Shown here: piece after piece, positions 34,604 to 43,211 of the stretch
How the letters are laid out: each line of letters opens with the position of its first letter
How positions within the stretch are numbered: the stretch's first letter is position 1
NCBI GenBank assembly: GCA_003955985.1
Contig: CP033784.1
Coordinates: forward strand, 2,294,001 to 2,358,000
Length of the DNA: 64,000 nucleotides
Source: Corynebacterium jeikeium
Lineage (GTDB): Bacteria; Actinomycetota; Actinomycetes; Mycobacteriales; Mycobacteriaceae
Direction: 5' to 3'
Program-made: the position numbers and the translations under genes
Notes under the pieces: generated by a model
What the model was told of the DNA's origin: nothing
What the model saw: only the letters and a program-made list of their open reading frames with translations
The model's database searches: none

Positions 34604-35821
34604 CTACTCCGGGCAGCTCGGCTTCGTCGAATCCAACGACTCACCATTTTCCAGCTTGGTCGCAACAAAATCGGCCACTCGGGCGCACGCTTCCATCAGC
34701 ATCCAACCCGACAGCTGGACAGAGAGGTCACGCTCCTTAATCGCCGAACCGCGAACCGCGCCACCGACTGATTGCGCAACCGAACCGCCCTGTGGGAACT
34801 GAGCATTGTCGTTCCAATCTGCGGGGAAAAGCGGCAGGCCATCAACCTCGAGGCGGTGGTACCAGCACTTCTCCCCCGAAGCCAGAACCAGTCGGCGAGC
34901 AATGCGAGCTGCCGCGCGATTCATGCGATTGTCTCCAGGCAAACGCACCGCCGCATCGGCGAGGTATCGCACGAGGATGCCGTTGAACAGACCACCATCG
35001 CCGCCACCGGCACCGGCGATAACATTGTCGGTGGTCGCCAAATCCTTTGCCACCGCGTGGATGAGGTTTTGCACGCGCGTGAAATACTTCGTCGCCTGTT
35101 CACGCTGGCCGTGCGCCCGAAGCGCAAGTCCCACTTCGAGGCAAGCGCCAATCATGACACCCTGGTTGTACGTAAACATGCCCTTCTGCACGACGGCACC
35201 TGCCATGGACAAGCGAATGCCGTCGTAGAGCAGCCCTGAGTCCGACAGGAGGTTGGCGTAAACCCAATCGATAAGTTCCTCTGCCTCCTTGATACGACCA
35301 GCCCGGGCCAGAGCGATGGCTGCAGGACCGTTCGAGGGGACGTTGAAAAAGAGGTCCTGCTCACGCCACGGCAGCACACCCGTGGACTCCTGCCGACCAT
35401 CGCCCAAGCATGAAATCAGCCGTGCTGTCGTCTTCTTGGGCACCGATGCGCCGAGGACAGCGTCGGCACGCCCGAGCGCCAACGCCATCCACGCGCGATC
35501 GTCGTAGTACTTGTTCTTGGTCAGCAGCGTGAGGTTGCGAATGCGGATACCCCGAGTGGTCTGGCGGATAGCGCGGTACTTCTCCTTAGAAGGCACGCGC
35601 TTGGCTGCGTCTACCAGGCAGTCGAGATACTGCGCCTGCCACCAGTAATGCCAGTTGATGAAGACCTTATGTCGAAGCGGCGCGGGCCAGGAAGCCATTG
35701 CCAAATTCGTGCCCGGAAGACCCCACAGCTTCGCCGCATGACGGTTGCGAATCGCCTGTTCAGCCACGTCCGCACGATAGGCCCACGTTTCGGCCTCCGG
35801 ACGCGACATTTTTAGAACCAC
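34604..35821 (-). CDS. Glycoside hydrolase family 76 protein (alpha-mannanase-like)
   Basis: 405 residues from a GTG at 35821 with AAGGAG at five-base spacing. The (alpha/alpha)6-barrel pattern of GH76 is visible in INWHYWWQAQYLDCLVDAA, NKYYDDRAWMALALGRA (the paired catalytic Asp), GVLPWREQDLFFNVPSNGPAAIALARAG, TYNQGVMIGACLEVGLAL and WNDNAQFPQGGSVAQSVGG. Most GH76 enzymes cut alpha-1,6-mannan. No signal peptide or membrane anchor is visible, so the protein should be cytosolic. The C. glutamicum neighbourhood, as I recall, has a homolog between fda and the spoU gene. Confidence 0.85.
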   Translation of the reverse strand: MVLKMSRPEAETWAYRADVAEQAIRNRHAAKLWGLPGTNLAMASWPAPLRHKVFINWHYWWQAQYLDCLVDAAKRVPSKEKYRAIRQTTRGIRIRNLTLLTKNKYYDDRAWMALALGRADAVLGASVPKKTTARLISCLGDGRQESTGVLPWREQDLFFNVPSNGPAAIALARAGRIKEAEELIDWVYANLLSDSGLLYDGIRLSMAGAVVQKGMFTYNQGVMIGACLEVGLALRAHGQREQATKYFTRVQNLIHAVAKDLATTDNVIAGAGGGDGGLFNGILVRYLADAAVRLPGDNRMNRAAARIARRLVLASGEKCWYHRLEVDGLPLFPADWNDNAQFPQGGSVAQSVGGAVRGSAIKERDLSVQLSGWMLMEACARVADFVATKLENGESLDSTKPSCPE

Positions 35822-35890
35822 TGGCTCTCCTTAAAACGGCTGTGAAACAGCTCTAAAACAGCCTTCGAAATAAAACACCTAAGCAGACAA

Positions 35891-36562
35891 TTACCAGGCC
35901 GCGGTGATATCTGCATGAGTACGAATCCAAGAGTGCATGGCAATACCCGCCGCTACCCCCGCATTTATCGAACGCGTCGAGCCAAATTGGGCAATCGACA
36001 CCGTCAAATCCGCCGCCTGCTGTGCTTCTTCAGTCACTCCCGGCCCCTCCTGGCCGAAGAGCAAAAGACAACGCTCGGGCAACTCAACGGTTTCGATGGG
36101 TACGGAGCCCGGCACATTGTCCACGGCCACGACAGCCAAATCATGCTCGCGCGCCCAGCTAATGACCTCCGACACCGTCTCGTGGTGCAGCAAGTGCTGG
36201 TAGCGGTCAGTCACCATCGCGCCGCGACGATTCCAACGCTTGCGCCCCACGATGTGCACGGCCTCCACCAGGAAGGCATTTGCGGTGCGTACCACGGTGC
36301 CAATGTTGGAGTCATTCTCAAAATTCTCGATGGCGATATGCAACGGATGACGACGCTTATCCAGCTCCGCGACGATAGCCTCCATCGTCCAGTAGCGGTA
36401 GGCATCGACGACATTACGTCGGTCGCCCTCATCCAGAAGCTGCTCATCGTATTCTGGGCCGGTCGGCCGGGGTTCGTTCGGGTGCTCCTGCTCCCACGGC
36501 CCCACCCCGACACGAGCCTCAAACCATTCCGTCGGCCCCTTCCCGGGCTCAGGCGCGGTCAA
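35891..36562 (-). CDS. SpoU/TrmH-family RNA 2'-O-methyltransferase
   Basis: 223 residues with the three SPOUT motifs: NFENDSNIGTVVRTANAFLVEAVHIVG (motif 1), LLLFGQEGPGVTEEA (motif 2) and STRSINAGVAAGIAMHSW (motif 3, trefoil knot). It uses S-adenosylmethionine to methylate a ribose in tRNA or rRNA; which one is unclear. Its start lies inside the end of the upstream YhhN gene (14-base overlap), so the two are probably translationally coupled. Confidence 0.9.
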   Translation of the reverse strand: MTAPEPGKGPTEWFEARVGVGPWEQEHPNEPRPTGPEYDEQLLDEGDRRNVVDAYRYWTMEAIVAELDKRRHPLHIAIENFENDSNIGTVVRTANAFLVEAVHIVGRKRWNRRGAMVTDRYQHLLHHETVSEVISWAREHDLAVVAVDNVPGSVPIETVELPERCLLLFGQEGPGVTEEAQQAADLTVSIAQFGSTRSINAGVAAGIAMHSWIRTHADITAAW

Positions 36563-37394
36563 GAGCCAACAGCCCCTCGACCAGGAACAACTGCGCCACG
36601 GTGTAGGTGTCCATCACTGCCGCATTCAGAAGCTTGCCGACGACGCCCTCCTCCGCAAACATCTTTCGAGCCATCAGTAGCGTGTCGGAGACGAGGAACA
36701 GGTTGCCACCGTGGCCGAGGCCGTAGGCGGCATCGGCAATCGGCAGGCCGGTCTGCTCATCAGTACCGACAGCACCGGCACCCTCCAGCAGCGCCGGGTC
36801 ATCGGCCAGTGCGGAGGTCACAGCCAGCAGCGGACCGTAGCCAACAGCAGCGGGCAGCGCCTCGGGCTTTACAGCACCGACCAGCGGTACCGAACCAGCC
36901 CACAGTGGGAAGCGAATGGCAGCACGCAGCGCGCTAATCCGAGCTCCGGCACGCCACAGCAGCACGTGGTAGGCAACCTGGTTAACTGCGAACGGCACAG
37001 AACCGCGGTTCAGGTTCGGCTTATTCGGCATGAGAATCAAGTCGCCCAGCCAACCGCCGGCGAGGCCGATGAGCAGGGTGGTCGTCGTAAAGCGAGACGT
37101 CTCGTGGCGACGGCGCCAAACATTGGCCGCCAACAGTGGCATGAGGACAGTCTTGGAAACTCGACGTGGAGTCTCCCAGCCGAAGGCACTGGAGACAACG
37201 TTGACCGCACTGGCGGCGATATAGCCGGCACGTTCTGGGGCACGGCGGGTGTCGGAGCTTGCGCTGGCGATACCGACGAGTGCGCCGAGGCCCTCGCCCG
37301 TGCGACGCACAAACATGTCAGCGACGGTTTCCTTGGTGCCGGGAAGTTTGGTCGTGGTGAGCTTGGACAGGAGTCCTGCGCGCTTGGTGGTCAT
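36549..37394 (-). CDS. YhhN-family membrane protein (lysoplasmalogenase-like)
   Basis: 281 residues with about seven weak membrane segments. Family hallmarks are GLAGGWLGDLILM, the following GSVPFAVNQVAYHVLL (F-x6-H pattern) and the late FLVSDTLLMARKMF. Characterised YhhN/TMEM86 proteins hydrolyse the vinyl ether bond of lysoplasmalogens; whether corynebacterial versions do so is unknown. The N-terminal ~70 residues before the first clear membrane segment are longer than usual. A good ribosome binding site (AAAGAGGAAC) precedes the ATG. It overlaps the methyltransferase start. Confidence 0.7.
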   Translation of the reverse strand: MTTKRAGLLSKLTTTKLPGTKETVADMFVRRTGEGLGALVGIASASSDTRRAPERAGYIAASAVNVVSSAFGWETPRRVSKTVLMPLLAANVWRRRHETSRFTTTTLLIGLAGGWLGDLILMPNKPNLNRGSVPFAVNQVAYHVLLWRAGARISALRAAIRFPLWAGSVPLVGAVKPEALPAAVGYGPLLAVTSALADDPALLEGAGAVGTDEQTGLPIADAAYGLGHGGNLFLVSDTLLMARKMFAEEGVVGKLLNAAVMDTYTVAQLFLVEGLLALDRA

Positions 37395-37437
37395 GGGGAT
37401 GTTCCTCTTTCGTGGGACTGCGTTGGGGCGGTGAGCT

Positions 37438-37472
37438 GGGTGAGGCTCGGCGAGCAGGGTGAGGCTCGGCGA
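37438..37472. repeat. Tandem direct repeat between pyrE and the YhhN gene
   Basis: GGGTGAGGCTCGGCGA occurs twice with a 19-base period, beginning about 20 bases after the pyrE stop. Confidence 0.75.
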
Positions 37473-37492
37473 TAGCTCTAGCGCTCAGATTC

Positions 37493-38053
37493 TTAGGCCA
37501 GACCCAAGTCATCCAAACCGAGCAGGTAACGGTAGTCCAGGCCTTCAGCCTTGATGACCTCGTCGGCGCCCGTCGCGCGGTCAACCACCGTGGCGACACC
37601 GACAACCTCAGCACCGGCCTCACGTAGTGCAGCGACGGCGGTCAGCGGCGAGTTGCCCGTGGTGGTGGTGTCCTCCACAACCAGGACCTTCTTGCCCACA
37701 ATGTCCGGCCCCTCGATGCGGCGCTGCATGCCATGCTTCTTGGCTTCCTTACGCACCACAAAGGCATCAATTGGACGCCCTTCGGCGTGCATGACAGAGG
37801 TAGCCACCGGGTCCGCGCCAAGCGTCAGACCCCCGACGTGCGCGTAGTCCCAGTCTGCAGTGAGCTCCCGTAGCAGGGAACCAATCAGGCGCGAGGCCTC
37901 ATGATGTAGGGTGGCGCGGCGCAGGTCAACGTAGTAGTCAGCCTCACGTCCAGACGACAGCGTGACCTTGCCATGAACAACCGCCAGCTCCTTGACCAGC
38001 TCGGCCAAACGCTGCAGCTTCTCCTGATTGACATTGCTCGTGTGGATGCTCAT
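37493..38053 (-). CDS. pyrE: Orotate phosphoribosyltransferase
   Basis: 186 residues. The PRPP motif is KKVLVVEDTTTTGNSPL near residue 120. The N-terminal SSGREADYYVDLRRATL substrate region and the Lys-rich flexible loop (VVRKEAKKHGMQRRIEG) are intact. It makes OMP from orotate and PRPP in pyrimidine synthesis. AGGAG precedes the ATG by about ten bases. The preceding gene in the same direction, at 38105, ends 51 bases upstream, so the two may be cotranscribed. Confidence 0.96.
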   Translation of the reverse strand: MSIHTSNVNQEKLQRLAELVKELAVVHGKVTLSSGREADYYVDLRRATLHHEASRLIGSLLRELTADWDYAHVGGLTLGADPVATSVMHAEGRPIDAFVVRKEAKKHGMQRRIEGPDIVGKKVLVVEDTTTTGNSPLTAVAALREAGAEVVGVATVVDRATGADEVIKAEGLDYRYLLGLDDLGLA

Positions 38054-38104
38054 CTGAGGTTGTCTCCTAAATAAACGACTGTGTGCTCAAGGATATGTCT
38101 GGTT

Positions 38105-40123
38105 CTACTCGTCCGCGGAATCAGGGGTTGCGCCCTTGTCCTCGGATACAGATTCGGTGGGGTCGTCGCTGCTGTCGAGGTCTGGGGCGGCGTCGGTAAA
38201 AATACTGGCGGGCTTCACATTTGATCGCACCACACGCCCCTGGCTCGAGCGCATCCGGCTATGTTCGGGGTCCTCACCAAGCGCAGGAATCTGCTGGCCA
38301 GAATCCCCAATGTCCTCCGACTCACCAACGTTTGCACCCATCTTTCGTGCCGTTGACCGCGAAGGCAGCGCCGTCGGATCCAGCGGTATATCCCGCGTAG
38401 GGCGCCACGACGAACCGTCAATCGCCTGCACCACCGTGGGTTGTGCATTGCTTTGCGACGACCACTGCGAATCATCCGTGGTTGCATCCGCGGTAGCAGC
38501 GGACGAGGACGAAGGAGAATCTGCGTAAACAATTTCCTCAACGTCCAGCGGCTCTTCGCCCTTGCTATTCTGCGCGCTGTGACTCTGGGCATGCCCGTTC
38601 TGTGAGCTATGATCCTGCGAATCGTGGTTAGCAGAACCGTTGCGACGCTGGTCTGGTACCGCGTGCAAGTGCCCACGCCCGGTTCCATCAGAAATCAAGG
38701 AACCAGAGTCAACGGACTGCTCGGTGAGCTGCAAACGAGTGGGATCCCACTGTTTAGTGTCCGGAGCGACGGTTTCGCCTTCCGCTGGTGGCAACCTGCG
38801 TGCAATGTCGGAGAAGTCCGACAGCGATGCCAGTGCACCGTCCCAGTCCTCTGGCACCGAATTATCAATCAGCTGAGCCAAGGACCAGGAGTTTTCGGAC
38901 CACATGCGGGTAATGGCCGGGTGCACGTCGGCAAGCATGCGGGTTGCACGGTCGTCGAAAATGCGATGAATGAGCTCTGGGTCGGTAGCTGCGACTACCA
39001 GGCCGGCTTCGGTGGCTACGTGAGGCAGCGTCGTGCCGCCGCTGCGGCGCAACTCGAAAACCTCATCGCTGGATACAGAGCGGCGGATGGCGATGGTGGT
39101 GATGCCGCCGACATCGGCGAGGTGCATTTCCCGGCCAAAGGCGAAACCGGAGACCACGGCCTTGGCATCGCCGTCCGGCGTACGCTGCCAGTACGACGGC
39201 AGCTCATGGTCCACACGGTTGTAGACAGAATTACGTTCCTGCGCCCAGGCCTTCCGCAGGTGACGCACACGGCGACCGCTGATACGTCGACGGACAGGGG
39301 CCACTGACTGCTGCTGGGCGCGCTGCGGTTGCGCGGGCGGGGTGGACTCAGTGGGCAGGGTGGCCTGGGTGGCCTGGGTGCGCGCCGCACGATCGGATGG
39401 TTGCGGCACTTCGTCAGTCTCGGCTTTTACGCCGGACGCAGCTTCGGATTCTGCACCGTCAACAGTTCCAATGCGAGCGTCAGGAGCAGTGGTGCTGTTG
39501 GCATCTATGGCACTGGTGTTGTCCACTAAACCTGTCTCGGGCTCATCCGTGGTATCGGTATCTTCAGCAGTCACCGACTCGGCTGGCTCCATGCCAGATT
39601 CTGTGCCGGACTCCGCGCCGCTTCGGAGAGTCATGTCCGTTCCCGCATTCAGGTCAGCTGCTGCTTCCGATGTTTCGGGAGCACCCGCTTCTTCTGTTGC
39701 TTCGGGCATTTCAGCAGGGGCCACCGGCTCGATTCCCGAGACAGATTCAGGCTCCGTCGGCGTCTTTTCTACAGCTGAAGTCCCCAGTTCTGTCGTCGAA
39801 ACCTCAGTTTCAGAGTCAACTTCAGCGGCGCTATCAGTCTCAGCGGCAACCTCAGAGTCAGCGTCAGCTGCGACATTCGGTCTCGCCACAGAAGTTGTCT
39901 CGGGGCTGCCTTGCTCCGAAGAATCCGACTGTTCGAACACAACATCTTCTGCCGCCACACCGGTTACTTCGCCGGTGGAGTCCGAGGGCTCGTCGTAAAG
40001 CGATGGCGATGACGGAGACGCCACAGCAGTCTCACTTGTGCTGCGACGGCGGCGGTCGACAACGAACAGCGCGACTGCGGCGATGATGAGAATCGCTGCG
40101 AGGGTGAATACTAGGGGAATCAT
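38105..40123 (-). CDS. Membrane-anchored acidic protein with disordered arms
   Basis: 672 residues. A single N-terminal membrane segment (IPLVFTLAAILIIAAVALFVVDRRRR) is followed directly by ~250 residues rich in Glu, Ser, Thr, Ala and Asp. A globular core of about 190 residues follows (ISGRRVRHLRKAWAQERN to about LPPAEGE), then another ~200 polar residues. The core contains YWQRTPDGDAKAVVSGFAFGREMHLADV and IAIRRSVSSDEVFELRRSG. Topology puts the bulk in the cytosol if the RRRR stop-transfer rule holds. A gene of this type next to pyrE is conserved in corynebacteria; the function is unknown. AGGAG precedes the ATG. Confidence 0.8.
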   Translation of the reverse strand: MIPLVFTLAAILIIAAVALFVVDRRRRSTSETAVASPSSPSLYDEPSDSTGEVTGVAAEDVVFEQSDSSEQGSPETTSVARPNVAADADSEVAAETDSAAEVDSETEVSTTELGTSAVEKTPTEPESVSGIEPVAPAEMPEATEEAGAPETSEAAADLNAGTDMTLRSGAESGTESGMEPAESVTAEDTDTTDEPETGLVDNTSAIDANSTTAPDARIGTVDGAESEAASGVKAETDEVPQPSDRAARTQATQATLPTESTPPAQPQRAQQQSVAPVRRRISGRRVRHLRKAWAQERNSVYNRVDHELPSYWQRTPDGDAKAVVSGFAFGREMHLADVGGITTIAIRRSVSSDEVFELRRSGGTTLPHVATEAGLVVAATDPELIHRIFDDRATRMLADVHPAITRMWSENSWSLAQLIDNSVPEDWDGALASLSDFSDIARRLPPAEGETVAPDTKQWDPTRLQLTEQSVDSGSLISDGTGRGHLHAVPDQRRNGSANHDSQDHSSQNGHAQSHSAQNSKGEEPLDVEEIVYADSPSSSSAATADATTDDSQWSSQSNAQPTVVQAIDGSSWRPTRDIPLDPTALPSRSTARKMGANVGESEDIGDSGQQIPALGEDPEHSRMRSSQGRVVRSNVKPASIFTDAAPDLDSSDDPTESVSEDKGATPDSADE

Positions 40124-40311
40124 TAATCTCCTAGCTTAAGCCAGAAGCCGTTCTATTTGGTCAGCGACAAGATGCCGTCCCCCGTCTGGCGCAATGCCAA
40201 TGCCCGAGGCGAGAGCGTTCAGGACTCTCTAGGACGGTAAAGGGCGAGGGGCAAAAGCCACATGGACGGCACATCAGGGGCCCTGGGGCGGTCGCCCTGG
40301 CCCGGGCCCGC

Positions 40312-41142
40312 TTAGAAGCGGACGATAGGCAGGCTCGGATCGCCAGCCCACTGGGACCAGCCGCCGACATACAGAGCGGCGCCCGTGATGCCCGCTTCTT
40401 CCATAGCCTGAATGAACAGCGAGGAATGAAGACCGGAACCGGAGTAGACCGCTACATTGCGACCGTCTTCGATACCGACGGAGGCAAAGCGCTCACGGAG
40501 CTGCTCAACAGGCAGGAAGGAGCCGTCGGCATTTTGCAGACTGCGAGCCGCCAGGTTCACGGCACCCGGGATGTGACCTGCCTGCAGATCGACGCGCTCA
40601 CTACGACCTTCAAAACGGCTGGGCTCACGCGCATCCACCAAAATTCCACGCTCAGACCAGGTGCGTACGTCATCGAGGCTGGCAACAGGCATATTGCCTT
40701 CACTCACCGCAATCGTTCCAGGCCGCGGCAGATTTCCGGGCCCGAAGGCAGTCTCGTTTCCATCTGCTTCCCAAGCAGCTAACCCACCGGTGAGGACACG
40801 CACATTCTCCAAACCTGCCCAGCGCAGAATCCACCAAGCACGTGACGCGAACAGTCCATCGCCCGCGTCGTAGACGATCACGAGATGCTCCGAGCGGACT
40901 CCCCATCGACGGACGGCATCGCGCACACGCTCGATATCCGGCAACGGGTTGCGACCAGCTTCTCGGCTTGGAACACCTGCTAGGTCCAACTCGGGATCAC
41001 AGAACACGGCCAGTGGGATGTGAGCCGTGGCGTAGGAGTCATATGGTTTTTTAGCACGCGACCAGCGTGCGTCAACGACGACGATACGACCGCCGCCGGC
41101 AATCTTGTCACGAAGCTCTTGTACCGAGATGGATGTTGTCAT
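40312..41142 (-). CDS. Rhodanese-fold sulfurtransferase lacking the catalytic Cys
   Basis: 276 residues with two rhodanese domains, as in thiosulfate/3-mercaptopyruvate sulfurtransferases. The inactive N-terminal one runs DARWSRAKKPYDSYATAHIPLAVF...; the C-terminal one runs ILVDAREPSRFEGRSE...QAGHIPGAVNLAA. The active-site loop reads VYSGSGLHSS where the family has Y-C-G-S-G-V-T-A, so Ser234 (codon at 40441-40443) replaces the persulfide-forming Cys. By its neighbour pyrE this corresponds to sseA1 of C. glutamicum. It may be a dead enzyme, a sulfur carrier or binding protein, or use another chemistry. Confidence 0.85.
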   Translation of the reverse strand: MTTSISVQELRDKIAGGGRIVVVDARWSRAKKPYDSYATAHIPLAVFCDPELDLAGVPSREAGRNPLPDIERVRDAVRRWGVRSEHLVIVYDAGDGLFASRAWWILRWAGLENVRVLTGGLAAWEADGNETAFGPGNLPRPGTIAVSEGNMPVASLDDVRTWSERGILVDAREPSRFEGRSERVDLQAGHIPGAVNLAARSLQNADGSFLPVEQLRERFASVGIEDGRNVAVYSGSGLHSSLFIQAMEEAGITGAALYVGGWSQWAGDPSLPIVRF

Positions 41143-41150
41143 AATTCCGG

Positions 41151-41156
41151 ATTCTA
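41151..41156 (-). promoter_or_regulatory. -10 box, leaderless start of the rhodanese gene
   Basis: On the minus strand TAGAAT ends eight bases before the ATG at 41142; no ribosome binding site follows. Confidence 0.45.
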
Positions 41157-41212
41157 AATCGATTGACTTGGTAGCGCGATATGTACGTTATTAAAACTAG
41201 GAGCTTGGGAAG

Positions 41213-41356
41213 GTGCATGAAGACGCTGCTCACCTGGCCGTTTTCATCTCAGGCACAGGCCATGGAATCGGCTGTGCCACCGCAGAAAAACTGCTGCACT
41301 ATGCCGCCAGCATCGGCACCCCCCTTTCCTCAACCGCTTTATTAACACAAAGCTGA
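41213..41356 (+). pseudogene. Remnant of a short-chain dehydrogenase N-terminus
   Basis: A 47-codon frame from GTG (GGGAAGG directly upstream) reads LAVFISGTGHGIGCATAEKLL, which fits the first beta strand, the TGxxxGIG cofactor loop and helix of short-chain dehydrogenases. It then stops after about 20 more residues. No continuation of the fold is seen in any frame in the following 50 bases before the HNH gene. I interpret it as a decayed SDR gene cut off at its 3' side; a functional micropeptide is unlikely. Confidence 0.5.
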
Positions 41357-41407
41357 CTACGAAACGGAAGATCAGCCTCTAAGCCAGGCCTCGGTCTCCC
41401 AATCCGA

Positions 41408-42945
41408 CTACCCACCGGGATCCGGCCCCATCTCGTCATTGCCATCCACTGTGTCCCCCGCCCGTTTCTCTCGCGCTTTACGACGCAACCAGCGCCCCGG
41501 GCTATCGAACGTATCGGGGTCCTCATTGGATTCCGCTTTCCGGTTTCCTTCCTCGTCTTTCGGGGGCACCCAGACCACACGATCAGTAGAGGCCTGCTCA
41601 CACTCCCCGCTAACCCCGTCCCCTTCGTCAGTTCCTAGAATCTCCGCCACCTCATCCGGCCGGAGCGTCCACCAAGCATTTTCATTACATCGAGCATCGT
41701 CGATCTTTCGATGCGTACCCGGATCCACCAACGTGAGATTATCCAGGTCAGTGCCACCACCGGAAGCCCACGACTGCACATGGTGAACATCGCACATAGC
41801 TCCCGGAGTGCCCATGCCCGGCGCGGAGGAACCTCCTTCCTCTCCAAGAAGGGCCAGATACTGCGGCAAAGTCCCCAGCCTGCGGGACCGACCAAAATAC
41901 AAGGTCTGCCCCTCATTCCCCAATACTTGGAGGAACGAATTTCTATCAACCATCTGTTGCACGGCCTGACTAATGGAAATTCGCACTCCCGCGTCTGAGA
42001 CCGCTTTGCCCGATCCAGGAAGTACAAAATCTTTCCCCTCAGGCAGGGAGACTCCAGCTAACGCTGCCACATCTGCGATATGCGCGACGGTGACCACCGA
42101 TGTCGTCCCCCGCGCCGGCTGAAGCTCACCGCCTGGTTGAAAGCCCCCGTTCACCGCCGCTTCCACGGCATCATGGAAACGCTGCTCCGGATTCCGCTGG
42201 TCATCGGCGCCTTCTTCGAGTAACCCACCAGGCCGCGCATGATCTGCCTGCAGCCTTTTGAGCACCGCCGCAAACGAAGGCGTAACACACCGCTCAACCG
42301 GCTCATGCCGTCCGGCCCCTGAGCACCGATTTTTAGACTTCGTTTCCGAGCGCGGTCCTCATCCGTATACGGGTCATCAACCCCCAACATCGCCCGCAGG
42401 CGGTTCGGCAATTTATTGAGATCATCAACACGGATTTTGTCCACTAAATCTGAAATGTGCTTGTCCAGCAGCCTAGACAGCTGCGCATGCTCCGTTGCCG
42501 GCAGCTCCCGAACGGCTTTGTCAATCTTCGCAACAGCATCCGCACCGACAACACCTTCCTCAACCTTCTGACGAAGGTTCGGCATTCGCACATCCTCATT
42601 CGCCGGAGCAAACGGATCAACATTCCTACTCAGACATCCGACGACATTGATACGCTGCCTCGCTTCTGCTCGCGAGATTCGCATCTCCTGCGCTAGCCAC
42701 GCGATCCTTCGGTGCTCCGCGCTGGGCATCCGCCCCTTCATAGTCTCCACATAAGTCGCATCAATTACTGCGAGTCGTTTTCGCGCTTTCTCAATCGACT
42801 TATATGCATCGTGCGCATGATCCGGTGCAAGTACTTCGAAGTTCTCCACGATGACTGTCGACAGAGCTTCAAACTGCGCAACCGCATCTAAAACCTGCGA
42901 TGTCGAAAGCGGTCCACCGCCGTTTGACGCCGATGGTGTAGACAT
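41408..42945 (-). pseudogene. HNH endonuclease with DUF222 domain, frameshifted
   Basis: The first 220 residues (start 42945) are a DUF222 domain; the frame then continues as meaningless basic sequence and stops at 42151. The second half starts in another frame: at about 42286 the text GVL can be joined to TPSFAAVLKRLQADHARPGG by one extra base. It then runs to a C-terminal HNH domain (CDVHHVQSWASGGGTDLDNL, LVDPGTHRKID) and a basic tail. The intact protein would be about 510 residues. DUF222-HNH genes are multicopy, 13E12-like elements in actinobacteria and often decay. A sequencing error cannot be excluded. Confidence 0.8.
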
Positions 42946-43126
42946 TTCCCCACCCCTTTTAAAACGCTAGCAATCCGAATCCCCAAATGGACTAACTAAT
43001 TTCCCTCCCCCACATTATCGCACACCCATTCGACACACCACAACCCCCTAAGTCAACTTTTTCGAACCTTTTTCCGAAACGCTGCCTCGCTTCCAGCGCC
43101 TAAACACCCCACCATCCGCCCTGAAA

Positions 43127-43195
43127 ACCCCACCAACTCGCGCAGTCCCTCACCACCCGCGCAGCCCCCACCAACCCGCGCAGCCCCCACCAAAA
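43127..43195. repeat. Imperfect ~19-bp tandem repeat, three and a half units
   Basis: Units of the form CCCACCAACYCGCGCAGYC follow each other between the HNH pseudogene start and the acetyltransferase stop. The rest of the 265-base gap is AT-rich then C-rich, and I see nothing else in it. Confidence 0.75.
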
Positions 43196-43211
43196 ACTGC
43201 ACGCCGAAAAC

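Noticed and set aside
38105..40123. The protein upstream of pyrE as a sortase-anchored surface protein
   Set aside because: There is no cleavable signal peptide, no LPxTG motif, and the basic cluster after the membrane helix favours a cytosolic C-terminus.
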